The notes beneath the pieces were generated by a model that had not been told where the DNA came from, searched no databases, and saw only the letters and a list, made by a program, of their open reading frames with translations. A stretch of 64,000 nt of DNA. Source: Pseudactinotalea terrae (GTDB lineage: Bacteria; Actinomycetota; Actinomycetes; Actinomycetales; Beutenbergiaceae). The position numbers were made by a program, and so were the translations under genes. This document shows, in pieces, positions 1 through 8,704 of the stretch. How positions within the stretch are numbered: the first letter of the stretch is position 1; every line of letters starts with the position of its first letter. The stretch is from NCBI RefSeq assembly GCF_009733845.1, contig NZ_WNXZ01000006.1:280507-344506 (forward strand), in the 5' to 3' direction.

Positions 1-13
1 CCACGGAGGTTGA

Positions 14-631
14 TCAACCCTGTTGCAGCCGGTCCCTGGACTCGCCCGCCTGCTCGCCGACGTCCTCGGCCGCGTGCTGCCCGGCCTCGCGGACCTCGGT
101 CGCGCCGTCGGTCGCGGTCTCACGCACCTGCTCGGCGCCCTCGGTCGCCGAGGTCCTGACGGCGTCCATCGCCTCCTGGGCGGGCTCCTTCAGCTCCTCG
201 GCCATCTCGTGCGCCAGCGACTTCGCGCCCTCGGCGGCACCCTGTACCGCGTCGGAGCTCTTGACCTGCTCGAGCATCTCCTGCTCCTTGCGGGAGGAGG
301 GGATCAGCGACGCCGCCAGCAGGCCTGCACCGAACGCGATCAGACCGGCGGCCAGCGGGTTCCCGCCTGCGCTGCTCCTGGCCGCGTGCGGTGCGTCGGT
401 GACGGCGTCAGCCGCGGTGTGAGCCGCGTCGGAGGTGGCCGAGCGGGCATCCTCGGCCACGCCGAGCGCCTTGTCCTTGACGCCCGAGACGGCGTTCTTG
501 AGCTTGTCCGCCCGCCGCTCGGCCACGCGTGACGGGCTCACCTTGTCGGTGAGCGCGTCGACGTCGTTGCTGAGCTCGGCTCGGGTGCGCTCGATGTCTG
601 CGCGGATGCGGTCGGGATCAGTGCTGCTCAT
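14..631 (-). CDS. DUF3618 membrane protein, LEA-like tail
   Basis: This 205-residue protein has the N-terminal charged helix typical of DUF3618 (around residues 5-45, with DPDRIRADIERTRAEL and an SPSRVAERR segment). One hydrophobic helix follows at about residues 92-110. The rest is an Ala/Glu/Lys-rich amphipathic tail that resembles LEA or apolipoprotein-like helices. It is the last gene of a membrane-stress operon and overlaps the stop of the holin-like gene by a few bases, so the two are probably translationally coupled. Family members usually sit beside phage-holin-like proteins, as here. Its biochemical role is unknown; an envelope-stress function is inferred. Confidence 0.85.
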   Translation of the reverse strand: MSSTDPDRIRADIERTRAELSNDVDALTDKVSPSRVAERRADKLKNAVSGVKDKALGVAEDARSATSDAAHTAADAVTDAPHAARSSAGGNPLAAGLIAFGAGLLAASLIPSSRKEQEMLEQVKSSDAVQGAAEGAKSLAHEMAEELKEPAQEAMDAVRTSATEGAEQVRETATDGATEVREAGQHAAEDVGEQAGESRDRLQQG

Positions 632-1137
632 CGGTCATGTCCTTTCATGGCGTCCGGAATCTTCTGAACTGTCTCGGTGGTGCGCGGTACTCCCTCGACG
701 GACTCGAGCGACTTCTTGCCGCTCAGAGCCATCACGAGGGCCACGAGGGCCCAGATGGCGCAGACGATCAGAGCCGACCAGCCGAGGGCGGGGACGTCGT
801 CGCCGTCGCCGATCATCGCTCCGAGTGCCCACCACAGGGCCAGCGAGGCGAACAGGAGCGCGAAGTTCGCGGCCCACGCGGCGCCGCCGAGCAGTCCCGC
901 GCCCTTGCCGGCCTTCTTGGCCGACTCCTGGACCTCCGCCTTGGCGAGTGCGACCTCCTGACGCATCAGCACGGACAGGTCTTCGGTCACCTCCCCGAAG
1001 AGCTCGCCGAGGGAACGGGCGTCGTCCGAGCTCGCACCGGTGTGCGGAGCGGTCGAGCTCGTGCCAGCGGCTGGAGGGACGTGCGGGGGAACGCCTGGCC
1101 CGCCGGCGGGTGGGGGAACGTTCGGCCCGGCGCTCAT
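628..1137 (-). CDS. phage-holin-like family membrane protein (DUF1469 type)
   Basis: This is a 169-residue protein. A Pro/Gly-rich cytoplasmic N-terminus runs to about residue 37, then a helix with the SLGELFGEV...LMRQEVALAKAE pattern (about 42-70) that marks the actinobacterial holin-X/DUF1469 family. Two transmembrane helices follow at about 81-109 and 117-139. It overlaps the upstream gene by ATGA and precedes the DUF3618 gene, giving the usual DUF1469-DUF3618 pair. There is no endolysin or other phage gene nearby, so the family name does not imply a prophage. A role in envelope structure is inferred only. Confidence 0.85.
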   Translation of the reverse strand: MSAGPNVPPPAGGPGVPPHVPPAAGTSSTAPHTGASSDDARSLGELFGEVTEDLSVLMRQEVALAKAEVQESAKKAGKGAGLLGGAAWAANFALLFASLALWWALGAMIGDGDDVPALGWSALIVCAIWALVALVMALSGKKSLESVEGVPRTTETVQKIPDAMKGHDR

Positions 1138-2015
1138 GGGCGACCGCCCACCTGTCCGCCCGCAGGCTGGGTGCCGGGGGCAGGGTGGGCCGGTGCGCCT
1201 GGCACCTGCTGTGCACCCGGCCCGGACGTGAAGGGCGCCTCCTGCGTCACGCCCGCGGTGCCCGTCGAGCCGTAGGGCTGGGCGGGCGGCGCGCCGTACG
1301 GCTGTGCGCTGTGGCTGCCGGAGGACCCGGATGGTGCCGGGGACCGGGTCGCACCGCTGGAGACGCCTGCCGAGCCCGAGCCACTGGTCCCGCTTGTCGG
1401 GCTGGAGCCACCACCGGCGTCCTTGGCGCTGCGTGCGACCCGACCGGCGAGCAGGCCGAGACCGGCCGCGATCGCCATGAAGCTGACCGGGTGCCTGCGC
1501 GCGTAGCTCGAGATCTCGTCCAGCACCTGGGCCGGCTCGCGATCCTCGAGCCAGCTGCCGGCGTTGCCGAGGCGCTCGGCCAGCTGCCGCGCAAGCGCGC
1601 TCGCCATCCCCTGCTCCTCGCTGCTGTCAGCCATCGACGACAGCTCCGAGGACATCGACCGCATGCCGCCGGCGAGCCGCTGCTGCTGGGCACCCGCCTG
1701 CTCGGTGACCTGCTGACGGCCCTCCTCGTACAGGTTGCGTGCCTGCTCCTTGGCCTCGGCGGCCGTGTCCTTCACCTGCTCCTTGGCGGTGTGAGCGACA
1801 TCGCTCGCCCGGTCGGCCGCGACTCCCGCAACCTGCTCGGCGCCGTCCGCAGCTCGGCCTGCTACCTGCTGCGCCTCATCCTTGACCGACTCCGTGCCGC
1901 CACCGGAGCTCGGCGCCGTGCCGGGGGTCGATGTGCCTGCGCGGGCCGGTGGGATCACCGGCGGCGGCGTGCTGGCGGATGGGGTGACGCCCTCGTATCG
2001 GTTCTCGTCAGTCAT
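1134..2015 (-). CDS. LEA-like single-pass membrane protein
   Basis: This protein of 293 residues starts at the ATG giving MTDENRYEG. The open frame extends further upstream but with shadow-like composition. The first 40 residues are Pro/Ser/Thr-rich. Residues about 44-110 hold Lys/Glu/Ala/Gln helical repeats such as TAKEQVKDTAAEAKEQ, typical of LEA-like stress proteins. A helix at about 176-192 could cross the membrane. The C-terminal 90 residues are low-complexity Gly/Ser/Pro/Gln with two AQPYG-type repeats. It is first in a three-gene operon, overlapping the next gene by ATGA. No enzyme fold is visible; a desiccation or envelope-stress role is inferred. Confidence 0.8.
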   Translation of the reverse strand: MTDENRYEGVTPSASTPPPVIPPARAGTSTPGTAPSSGGGTESVKDEAQQVAGRAADGAEQVAGVAADRASDVAHTAKEQVKDTAAEAKEQARNLYEEGRQQVTEQAGAQQQRLAGGMRSMSSELSSMADSSEEQGMASALARQLAERLGNAGSWLEDREPAQVLDEISSYARRHPVSFMAIAAGLGLLAGRVARSAKDAGGGSSPTSGTSGSGSAGVSSGATRSPAPSGSSGSHSAQPYGAPPAQPYGSTGTAGVTQEAPFTSGPGAQQVPGAPAHPAPGTQPAGGQVGGRP

Positions 2016-2062
2016 GGTCTGCCTTCCTGTCGGTGGTCTCCAGTTCCCCGGCGACGGGTGCC

Positions 2063-2212
2063 TCATGCAGTCGGGAGGTGGAGGTGCAGGAAGTGGCCAT
2101 GGGCGTCTACGTCGTGCCCTCCGGCTTCGTCTGTGAGGTCGGCGAAGAGGTCGAGCGTCAGGCGGCGACGCGTGTCGGCGGCGGCACGGCCCGGCCCGGC
2201 GGCTTCCCACAT
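2063..2212 (-). CDS. possible small histidine-rich ORF
   Basis: A 49-residue frame upstream of the LEA-like gene starts at ATG (or the adjacent GTG) and ends with an HDVDAHGHFLHLHLP segment rich in His. It lies in the 240-base gap between the LEA-like gene and the STAS gene. There is no convincing ribosome binding site and no recognised homology, and high-G+C sequence makes such frames by chance. I list it only because the gap is otherwise empty and the His cluster could bind metal. Confidence 0.15.
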   Translation of the reverse strand: MWEAAGPGRAAADTRRRLTLDLFADLTDEAGGHDVDAHGHFLHLHLPTA

Positions 2213-2254
2213 CACAGGAGACCGCACGTCCGCTCGCGCATGACCTGTCAGGCC

Positions 2255-2692
2255 TCAGGCCATGGCTGGAACGGCGCGGCAGGCGGAGCACGAGCAGGCC
2301 ACGCGCGCCCGAAAGGCGGTGCCGTCGACCTCGACGCTGCTCGATCCCGGCCCGGGGTGACGGTCGACGATCTCCACGACGTCCTCGAGCTCGGCTACCC
2401 GCAGGAGGTAGCGAACGAGGGCCGGCGGGTCCACCAACCTGATCGGCTGGTCGCATCGGCGCACGAGGCTCGCGAGGAAGGCCATCACCGAGGAGTCGAT
2501 GAAGGTGACCTCGCTCGTGTGCACCTCGATCGGCATGCCCAGGTCCTCGAGCTCTGACACCGCCGCGTACAGCTCGGCGTTCATGCTGACATCGATCTCG
2601 CCGGTGAGCAGCAGCCGAGCACCGGCGTCGGTGAAGCGGACCCTCACGGTGCCGGTCGCGCGGGGGCGCTCGCAGCTGTGTGTCTGATCCAT
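2255..2692 (-). CDS. STAS-domain anti-sigma factor antagonist
   Basis: This is a 145-residue protein with a single STAS fold (about residues 15-112). The FIDSS motif at residues 64-68 carries the serine that SpoIIAA/RsbV-type antagonists have phosphorylated by a partner kinase. The family binds an anti-sigma factor and releases a sigma factor during stress. A C-terminal extension with three closely spaced cysteines (133-138, CSCSAC) is unusual and could bind metal or be redox-active. No anti-sigma kinase or sigma-B-like gene lies in the window, so the partner is unknown. It sits alone between the LEA-like gene and hsp20. Confidence 0.8.
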   Translation of the reverse strand: MDQTHSCERPRATGTVRVRFTDAGARLLLTGEIDVSMNAELYAAVSELEDLGMPIEVHTSEVTFIDSSVMAFLASLVRRCDQPIRLVDPPALVRYLLRVAELEDVVEIVDRHPGPGSSSVEVDGTAFRARVACSCSACRAVPAMA

Positions 2693-2777
2693 TGACGACT
2701 CCGCGTCGAGTCCGCCGACGCTCGCACGGGCCGGGCCGCGGGCGATCGACGTGTATCTGCTGGGTCGGATGAGGGTC

Positions 2778-2804
2778 AGGGCGCCCGCGATGTGCGGGCG
2801 CCCT
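2778..2804 (-). terminator. hairpin after hsp20
   Basis: An 11-bp perfect stem (AGGGCGCCCGC on the + strand, with its complement) and a five-base loop lie just past the hsp20 stop. There is no T-run, as is common for actinobacterial terminators. It probably ends the hsp20 transcript before the STAS gene. Confidence 0.6.
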
Positions 2805-2812
2805 GCGATGCC

Positions 2813-3280
2813 TCAGCTGGTCTCGTCCGCCGTGGCGGCGGGCACAGCATCCTGAGCGATCTCGCGCTGGCTGCTTGGCTGCTCGACGGTGATCTTGCGT
2901 GGCTTCGCGCGGTCGGCGACAGGGATGGCCAGGGACAGCACCCCGTTGTCGTACGACGCCTGGATCGCGTCCAGGTCGAGGTCCGGACCCAGGCTCAGCT
3001 GGCGGGTGTAGCGACCAGCCGGGCGCTCTTGAGCCAACCATCGTGCGCCGTCGGCGGCGCCGATCGTGCGTTCGGCCGCGATCGTCAGGGTGTTGCCGTC
3101 GACGTCGAGATCGATCGAACCCGGATCGACGCCGGGAAGATCGACGTTCACGATGTACCTGTCCTGGATCCGATAGAGGTCCATCGGCATCCAGGAGGCG
3201 GCGCGAGCCGATCCATCGCCTGTCAGCAGCCGTGCTGTCAGTCGGTCCATCTCACGAAAGGGGTCGAAGGTCAGAGCCAC
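2813..3280 (-). CDS. Hsp20-family small heat-shock protein
   Basis: This alpha-crystallin-type chaperone of about 155 residues binds unfolding proteins without ATP. The central domain spans about residues 30-135: it begins MDLYRIQDRYIVNVDLPGV and ends with the conserved DNGVLSLAIP strand. I chose the GTG at 3280 (start VALTFDPF), because a GGAGGAGG site sits eight bases upstream and homologues begin with this DPFREMDRL segment. A longer frame from 3382 would read through the CIRCE element. CIRCE lies about 96 bases upstream, so HrcA control is likely. A hairpin follows the gene. Confidence 0.88.
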   Translation of the reverse strand: MALTFDPFREMDRLTARLLTGDGSARAASWMPMDLYRIQDRYIVNVDLPGVDPGSIDLDVDGNTLTIAAERTIGAADGARWLAQERPAGRYTRQLSLGPDLDLDAIQASYDNGVLSLAIPVADRAKPRKITVEQPSSQREIAQDAVPAATADETS

Positions 3281-3375
3281 AACCACCACCTCCTCCGGTC
3301 CGGGACGCCGCACCTCGCGGCGTCCGGTCGTGGCATCACGTCCCGTGGGGATGGGCCCCTCGGGGCGGTCCCAGA

Positions 3376-3402
3376 TTAGCACTCGGGCGTAGTGAGTGCT
3401 AG
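3376..3402. promoter_or_regulatory. CIRCE operator (HrcA site)
   Basis: TTAGCACTC at 3376-3384, a nine-base spacer, then GAGTGCTAG at 3394-3402. This matches the CIRCE consensus TTAGCACTC-N9-GAGTGCTAA at 17 of 18 arm positions. CIRCE is the binding site of HrcA, the groE-type heat-shock repressor. It is placed upstream of hsp20 and overlaps the distal end of the truncated transposase frame. Confidence 0.9.
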
Positions 3403-3513
3403 TTGAATGTTGGTTGAGTTGACGGCCTTCGCCACCGAGTGAACCTCAGCGACCATCCGGACCGCCCGCTCACGCAGCTCGGCCGGATACCTCCTGGACA
3501 CCCTCCTTGACAT
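3376..3513 (-). pseudogene. truncated IS3-family OrfA remnant
   Basis: A 45-codon frame begins MSRRVSRRYPAELRERAVRM, the usual start of IS3-family OrfA in actinobacteria. Similarity stops after about 24 residues (MVAEV); the remaining codons run into the hsp20 promoter and end inside CIRCE. The helix-turn-helix and all of OrfB are missing. The stretch upstream (about 3535-3565) contains GGAGTCTCCGGACTC, which could be part of an IS terminal repeat. This is a dead insertion fragment. Confidence 0.7.
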
Positions 3514-3574
3514 GACTCCCTCCGTCCCCAAGGAACGGAGTCTCCGGACTCGCCGGGACGGATCATGGGTCCTG

Positions 3575-4585
<1,011 letters not shown>

Positions 4586-4951
4586 TCAGCGGGGGTCGAC
4601 GCGCAACGTGGTGGCGGTCGCGGTCGGGTTGGTGATGGCCAGCACCGCAGAGCCGGTGCCGTACTTGGCGCGGTACGCCTGGTCGATCGCGGCGTCGTGG
4701 GCGCTGTCACGCACGAGGGCTACCTCGGCTCGTATGCCACCGGCCTCGAACACGCCTGTACCAGTGCGCTCCACGCCGCGGTACCAGGCGCCCTCAGTGC
4801 CGCGGACCGAGCGGATGAAGAGCTGACCGCCAGCGACCACGTGCCAGATGATCCGCGGCGTGCGCAGCGTGCCGTCTGGGCGGTGTGCGGCCACGGTCGA
4901 CTCGCGTTCGGCGTCGATCGCTGTCAGCTCGGCGGGCTTCCAGAGTGTCAT
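4586..4951 (-). CDS. DUF2255 family protein
   Basis: This protein of 121 residues matches the DUF2255 pattern: an N-terminal LWKPAELTAIDA segment, a central FIRSVRGTEGAWYRGV strand pair, and a C-terminal AYRAKYG. Proteins of this family look like small split-barrel nitroreductase/FMN-binding relatives and often sit next to oxidoreductases. It overlaps the upstream CMD gene by ATGA, so the two are coupled. Function is unknown; a redox accessory role is inferred from the operon. Confidence 0.8.
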   Translation of the reverse strand: MTLWKPAELTAIDAERESTVAAHRPDGTLRTPRIIWHVVAGGQLFIRSVRGTEGAWYRGVERTGTGVFEAGGIRAEVALVRDSAHDAAIDQAYRAKYGTGSAVLAITNPTATATTLRVDPR

Positions 4952-5691
4952 GCTGTCTCCTTCTTCGTGAACGACGGCGGAGCAACCTCGTCGATGGCGC
5001 GCAGCGCGTTGAGGGTGCGGGGGTAGCCCACGTACGGGAGCAGTCGGGTGAGGACGGCGAGCAGGGTGGCTCGGTCGTTGCCGACGTGCAGGTTCGCTGC
5101 GACGTGTCCCTTGACCTGGGGGTCGGCGCCACCGAGCGCCACGAGCGTCGCCAGCGTGAGCAGCTCACGCGTGGGTACGTCGACGGCGCCGCGGGTGTAG
5201 TGGTCACCGAAGCAGTGCACCGCGAGGTACCGCTGGATGTGGGCGCAGTCCGCAGGCGCACCGGCATGCATCGCGTCGACGCGTTCCTCGCCGACGATCT
5301 CCTTCTGCACCGCGAGCCCGCGCTCTGCGCGGTCCTCTTCGGTGGCCGTGGTCTGGCTCGGCAGCGGAAGTGCGACGCCGCGGTCGCTGAGCACCTCGTT
5401 CAGCACCCGCACAGCATCGACACCGCGCCCCAGCCCGGCGTAGGGAATCGACGCGTAGGCGACCTCCCTGAGCGCGACCGGAGGGACGCCGTCGTCGAGC
5501 GCTGCGACGAGCAACGCTCGGAGCTGGGCGAACGATCCGGTCGCGACCAGGGCGGCTGCCCGGACGAGCGCGGTCACGTCCTCCGGCAGCGGAGCGTCCT
5601 GCGGGACCTCCCGGAGCGTGAAGCGCTCGACGATCTCGACCAGATCGGGGTCGGTCGTGGCCAGATCGCTGACGCCTGGCACACCGGTCAC
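4948..5691 (-). CDS. carboxymuconolactone decarboxylase-family protein
   Basis: This 247-residue protein carries two CMD-type helical domains, about residues 30-110 and 145-235. The second holds the family's HVAANLHVGN segment. CMD/AhpD proteins act as decarboxylases or as thiol peroxidase partners. No CxxC pair of the AhpD type is seen, so a peroxidase-partner role is unlikely. It overlaps both neighbours by ATGA (the alcohol dehydrogenase upstream and DUF2255 downstream). Two-domain CMD proteins with AKR and dehydrogenase neighbours are common in accessory operons of unknown substrate. Confidence 0.82.
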   Translation of the reverse strand: MTGVPGVSDLATTDPDLVEIVERFTLREVPQDAPLPEDVTALVRAAALVATGSFAQLRALLVAALDDGVPPVALREVAYASIPYAGLGRGVDAVRVLNEVLSDRGVALPLPSQTTATEEDRAERGLAVQKEIVGEERVDAMHAGAPADCAHIQRYLAVHCFGDHYTRGAVDVPTRELLTLATLVALGGADPQVKGHVAANLHVGNDRATLLAVLTRLLPYVGYPRTLNALRAIDEVAPPSFTKKETA

Positions 5692-6725
5692 GGCCGCACC
5701 AGCACCTTCAGCGCCTCACGCGACTCCATCAGCCGGTATGCCTCGGCGACGTCGTCGAGCGAGGTTTCGGCGTCGAACACCCGACCCGGCTCGATCGCGC
5801 CGTCGAGGACCAGCGGGATCGCCTTCTCGATGTAGGCGCGCACCGGAGCAGGGCCACCGTTGAGCGTGATGTTCTTGCCGAACAGCGAGCCGAACCCGAC
5901 CGGCGCATCCTCGTACTGCGGCACCCCCACGCGCGAGATGGTGCCCCCGGGGCGGACCACGCGGTAGGCCTGCTCGTAGGCGGGCATGAGCCCAACGGCC
6001 TCGATCACCACATGCGAGCCTTCGCCGCCGGTCAGCTCGAGGACCTTCGCGATACCTTCCTCGCCGCGCTCAGGCACGACGTCGGTCGCGCCCCACTCGA
6101 CGCCGAGGTCGGTGCGGGCCTGGTGCCGACCCATGAGGATGATCCGCTCGGCGCCCATCTGCTTCGCGGCCAGCACGGCGGACAGGCCCACGGCACCGTC
6201 ACCGATCACGGTGACGGTCTTGCCGGGGGCAACCCTTCCCATGAAGGCGGCGTGGTAGCCGGTGAGGTAGACGTCCGAGAGCGTGAGCAGCGAGGGCAGC
6301 AGCGCCTCGTCGACGTCGCCGGGGATCGCCACGAGCGTGCCGTCGGCCTGCTTGATGCGGACCTTGTCCGCCTGCGCGCCGCCGACGTCACTCTCGCCGA
6401 AGAACGCGCCACGCTGGCACGCCGTGTGGAAGCCGTCGCGACAGAACGGACAGGTGTTGTCCGACATCGCGAACGGGCTGATCACCAGGTCGCCGGGGGC
6501 GAGCCTGGTGACGGCGTCCCCGACGGTCTCGACGACGCCGATCAGCTCGTGCCCCATCGGGCGGCCCTGCGGTGACGGTTCGGGCGCGTGGTAGCGGTGC
6601 AGGTCGGAGCCGCACACGCAGGCGAGGGTCACCCGCACGACCGCGTCGGTCGGCTCGATGATGGTGGGCTCGGGGACGTCCTCGACGCGGACGTCGGTGT
6701 GGCCGTAGATGAAGGTGGCGCGCAC
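5688..6725 (-). CDS. zinc-dependent alcohol dehydrogenase family protein
   Basis: This is a 345-residue medium-chain dehydrogenase. Catalytic zinc ligands C38 and H59-E60 (GHE motif) are present, and a Rossmann VIGDGAVGLSAV motif lies near residue 170. The structural-zinc loop has three cysteines (C92, C95, C103) with D89 in place of the first, a pattern seen in this subfamily. It should oxidise alcohols or reduce aldehydes with NAD(P). It lies second in the operon, 53 bases after the first aldo-keto reductase, and overlaps the CMD gene. Confidence 0.9.
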   Translation of the reverse strand: MRATFIYGHTDVRVEDVPEPTIIEPTDAVVRVTLACVCGSDLHRYHAPEPSPQGRPMGHELIGVVETVGDAVTRLAPGDLVISPFAMSDNTCPFCRDGFHTACQRGAFFGESDVGGAQADKVRIKQADGTLVAIPGDVDEALLPSLLTLSDVYLTGYHAAFMGRVAPGKTVTVIGDGAVGLSAVLAAKQMGAERIILMGRHQARTDLGVEWGATDVVPERGEEGIAKVLELTGGEGSHVVIEAVGLMPAYEQAYRVVRPGGTISRVGVPQYEDAPVGFGSLFGKNITLNGGPAPVRAYIEKAIPLVLDGAIEPGRVFDAETSLDDVAEAYRLMESREALKVLVRP

Positions 6726-6778
6726 TCGTGGTGCCTCTCTGGTTCGAACGGGGTCGTGCTGGAAGGCCGGAGGAGGCG

Positions 6779-7672
6779 TCAGGCCTCGGGGATCTCCCGG
6801 CCGAAGGTCTCGAGCGTGATGTCGGCGGGAGCAGGCCCACCGCGGACGCCGGTCTCGAGGGCGTCGATCCGGGCGAGCTGCTCGGTGGTGAGCTCGATGT
6901 CACCGACAGCCAGGTTCTCCTCGATCCGTGACGGCGTCACCGACTTCGGGATCGCCGACCGCCCCTGCTGCAGGTGCCAGGCCAGCATCACCTGCGCGGC
7001 GGACCTGTCGTGGGCCTGGGCGATCTCGTTGATCACCGGGTCCTGCAGGGTGCTGGTGTGCTCACCGTCGCGGTAGAAGGTGATGCCGCCGATGGGGGAC
7101 CACGCCTGCGAGATGATGCCGTGCTCGGCGTTCATCGCCAGCAGCTCAGGCTGCCGGAAGTAGGGGTGCACCTCGATCTGGTTGACGGCCGGGACCACGG
7201 TGGTCGCCGCCAGCAGCTCCGTCAGGTGCTCGGGCATGAAGTTGCTGACGCCGATGGCGCGAACCTTGCCGTCGGCGAGCAGCGTCTCGAGCGCGCGGTA
7301 GGCCTCGATCGTGAGGTCGAATCGGCTCGGCAGCGCCTGGTGGAGGATGAACAGGTCGAGCTGGTCGACGCCCAGCTTTCCCGCGCTCTTGTCGAACGCG
7401 TGCAGAGTGGCGTCGTAGCCGTAGTCACTGATCCAGACCTTGGTCTCGACGAAGATCTCCGAGCGGTCGATGCCGGAGACCCGGATCGCCTCGCCGACCT
7501 CCTTCTCGTTTCCGTACGCCGCGGCGGTGTCGATGTGGCGGTAGCCGGCCTGCAGGGCCTTGGTGGTCGCCGTGACGGTCTCGGCGGGCGGCGTCTGGAA
7601 GACGCCGTATCCGAGGGCGGGCATCTCGACGCCGTTGTTGAGGGTCAGGTTCGGGATCGATGTGCTGGTCAT
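6779..7672 (-). CDS. aldo/keto reductase (AKR5-like)
   Basis: This is a 297-residue enzyme of the 2,5-diketo-gluconate reductase type (start MTSTSIPNLTLNNGVEMPALGYG). Tetrad residues D48, Y53, K78 and H111 are visible, and an IPKSVTPSRIEENL segment forms the cofactor loop. I start at the ATG at 7672; the longer open frame runs across the divergent promoter. A TACGCT -10 box lies at 7680-7685, seven bases upstream, so the transcript may be nearly leaderless. It is first in the five-gene operon and divergent from the MmyB-type regulator. Substrate unknown. Confidence 0.9.
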   Translation of the reverse strand: MTSTSIPNLTLNNGVEMPALGYGVFQTPPAETVTATTKALQAGYRHIDTAAAYGNEKEVGEAIRVSGIDRSEIFVETKVWISDYGYDATLHAFDKSAGKLGVDQLDLFILHQALPSRFDLTIEAYRALETLLADGKVRAIGVSNFMPEHLTELLAATTVVPAVNQIEVHPYFRQPELLAMNAEHGIISQAWSPIGGITFYRDGEHTSTLQDPVINEIAQAHDRSAAQVMLAWHLQQGRSAIPKSVTPSRIEENLAVGDIELTTEQLARIDALETGVRGGPAPADITLETFGREIPEA

Positions 7673-7679
7673 GCCCTCG

Positions 7680-7685
7680 AGCGTA
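7680..7685 (-). promoter_or_regulatory. -10 box of redox operon
   Basis: TACGCT on the minus strand ends seven bases before the ATG of the first aldo-keto reductase. It fits the TANNNT form seen before several genes in this window. Confidence 0.45.
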
Positions 7686-7719
7686 GGAAGCACTTGCCCG
7701 ATGGGGGAGGCCCTGCTGG

Positions 7720-7743
7720 TACCCGGCTCGGTGGGACCGGGTA
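7720..7743. promoter_or_regulatory. inverted repeat between divergent genes
   Basis: TACCCGG and CCGGGTA (perfect 7-bp arms, 10-base spacer) lie between the redox operon and its divergent regulator. An outer GGTAC/GTACC pair (7718-7722 and 7750-7754) extends the symmetry. It is a candidate operator for the MmyB-type regulator at 7790. The role is inferred from position and symmetry only. Confidence 0.45.
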
Positions 7744-7777
7744 GCGCCAGTACCTCCCAAGGCCGCCAGAAGAGTCG

Positions 7778-7783
7778 TAGCGT
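7778..7783 (+). promoter_or_regulatory. -10 box, leaderless regulator gene
   Basis: TAGCGT lies six bases before the ATG at 7790, so transcription should begin at or next to the start codon. There is no Shine-Dalgarno site. Confidence 0.5.
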
Positions 7784-7789
7784 CGAGCC

Positions 7790-8704
7790 ATGGACCTGAA
7801 GGCGGAGATCCGCGAGTTTCTCAGCACGCGGCGAGCCCGCATCACCCCGGAGCGTGCGGGGCTGCCGGCCTGGGGCGGGACCCACCGCCGGGTGCCGGGG
7901 TTGCGCCGCGAAGAGGTGGCGATGCTGGCTGGTGTCAGCGTCGACTACTACACGCGACTTGAGCGTGGCAACCTCCGCGGTGTCTCCGAGGAGGTGCTCG
8001 AGGCGCTTGCCGAGGCGCTGCAGCTCGACGAGGCCGAACGCCTGCACCTGTTCGACCTCACGCGGGCCGCCAGCGCGTCCGGTGCGGCTCGCTCCCGTGC
8101 GCGTCGCGTCCCACCACCGCAGGTCAGGCCGGCGGTGCAGCGCATCCTCGATGCCATGCCAGACACCCCCGCGCTCGTGCGCAACGGCCGCCTGGACGTC
8201 CTCGCAATCAACCTGCTCGGCCGCGCCCTGTACTCGCCGATGTACGACTCTCCCGAGCGGCCCGCCGATCAGCCGGTCAACAGCGCCCGCTTCCACTTCC
8301 TCGACCCGGCAGCTCAGGCGTACTGGGGCGAGCGGTGGGAGAAGGTGGCGCACGATGCCGTCGCGATCCTGCGGGCGGAGGCGGGCCGTAATCCCTACGA
8401 CCAGGGCCTGACCAGACTCGTCGGTGAGCTCTCGACCCGCAGCGAGGACTTCCGACGTCTGTGGGCCTCACACGACGTACGGCTGCACCGCACAGGCACC
8501 AAGATCTTCCACCACCCCGCAGTCGGCAAGCTCGAACTCGACTACGAGGCACTGATGCTGCCTGCCGACATCGGGTTGCAGATGAACGTCTACACCGCCG
8601 CTCCGGGTTCACCCTCGGCGGACGGTCTCCAGCTGCTCGCCTCCTGGGCCGCCACCACCATCGTCGGACACAGCGACCACCTCAGCACCGAAGAGACCCG
8701 ATGA
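7790..8704 (+). CDS. XRE-family regulator with MmyB-like ligand domain
   Basis: This transcription regulator has 304 residues. Residues about 10-75 form a helix-turn-helix (LRREEVAMLAGVSVDYYTRLERG). Residues about 110-295 form the MmyB-like PAS-type ligand-binding domain, ending with TAAPGSPSADGLQLLASWA. Family members often control a divergent dehydrogenase or reductase operon, as here. It probably senses a small lipophilic molecule and acts at the inverted repeat 7720-7743. Its stop overlaps the ATG of the cupin gene (ATGA), so the two are co-translated. Confidence 0.9.
   Translation: MDLKAEIREFLSTRRARITPERAGLPAWGGTHRRVPGLRREEVAMLAGVSVDYYTRLERGNLRGVSEEVLEALAEALQLDEAERLHLFDLTRAASASGAARSRARRVPPPQVRPAVQRILDAMPDTPALVRNGRLDVLAINLLGRALYSPMYDSPERPADQPVNSARFHFLDPAAQAYWGERWEKVAHDAVAILRAEAGRNPYDQGLTRLVGELSTRSEDFRRLWASHDVRLHRTGTKIFHHPAVGKLELDYEALMLPADIGLQMNVYTAAPGSPSADGLQLLASWAATTIVGHSDHLSTEETR

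Noticed and set aside
628..1137. Prophage marked by a holin
   Set aside because: The protein belongs to a chromosomal holin-like family paired with DUF3618. No lysin, portal, terminase or integrase is near.
2813..3382. Longer Hsp20 start at 3382
   Set aside because: It would place CIRCE inside the coding region and add a non-conserved Arg/Pro-rich head. The GTG at 3280 has the ribosome site.
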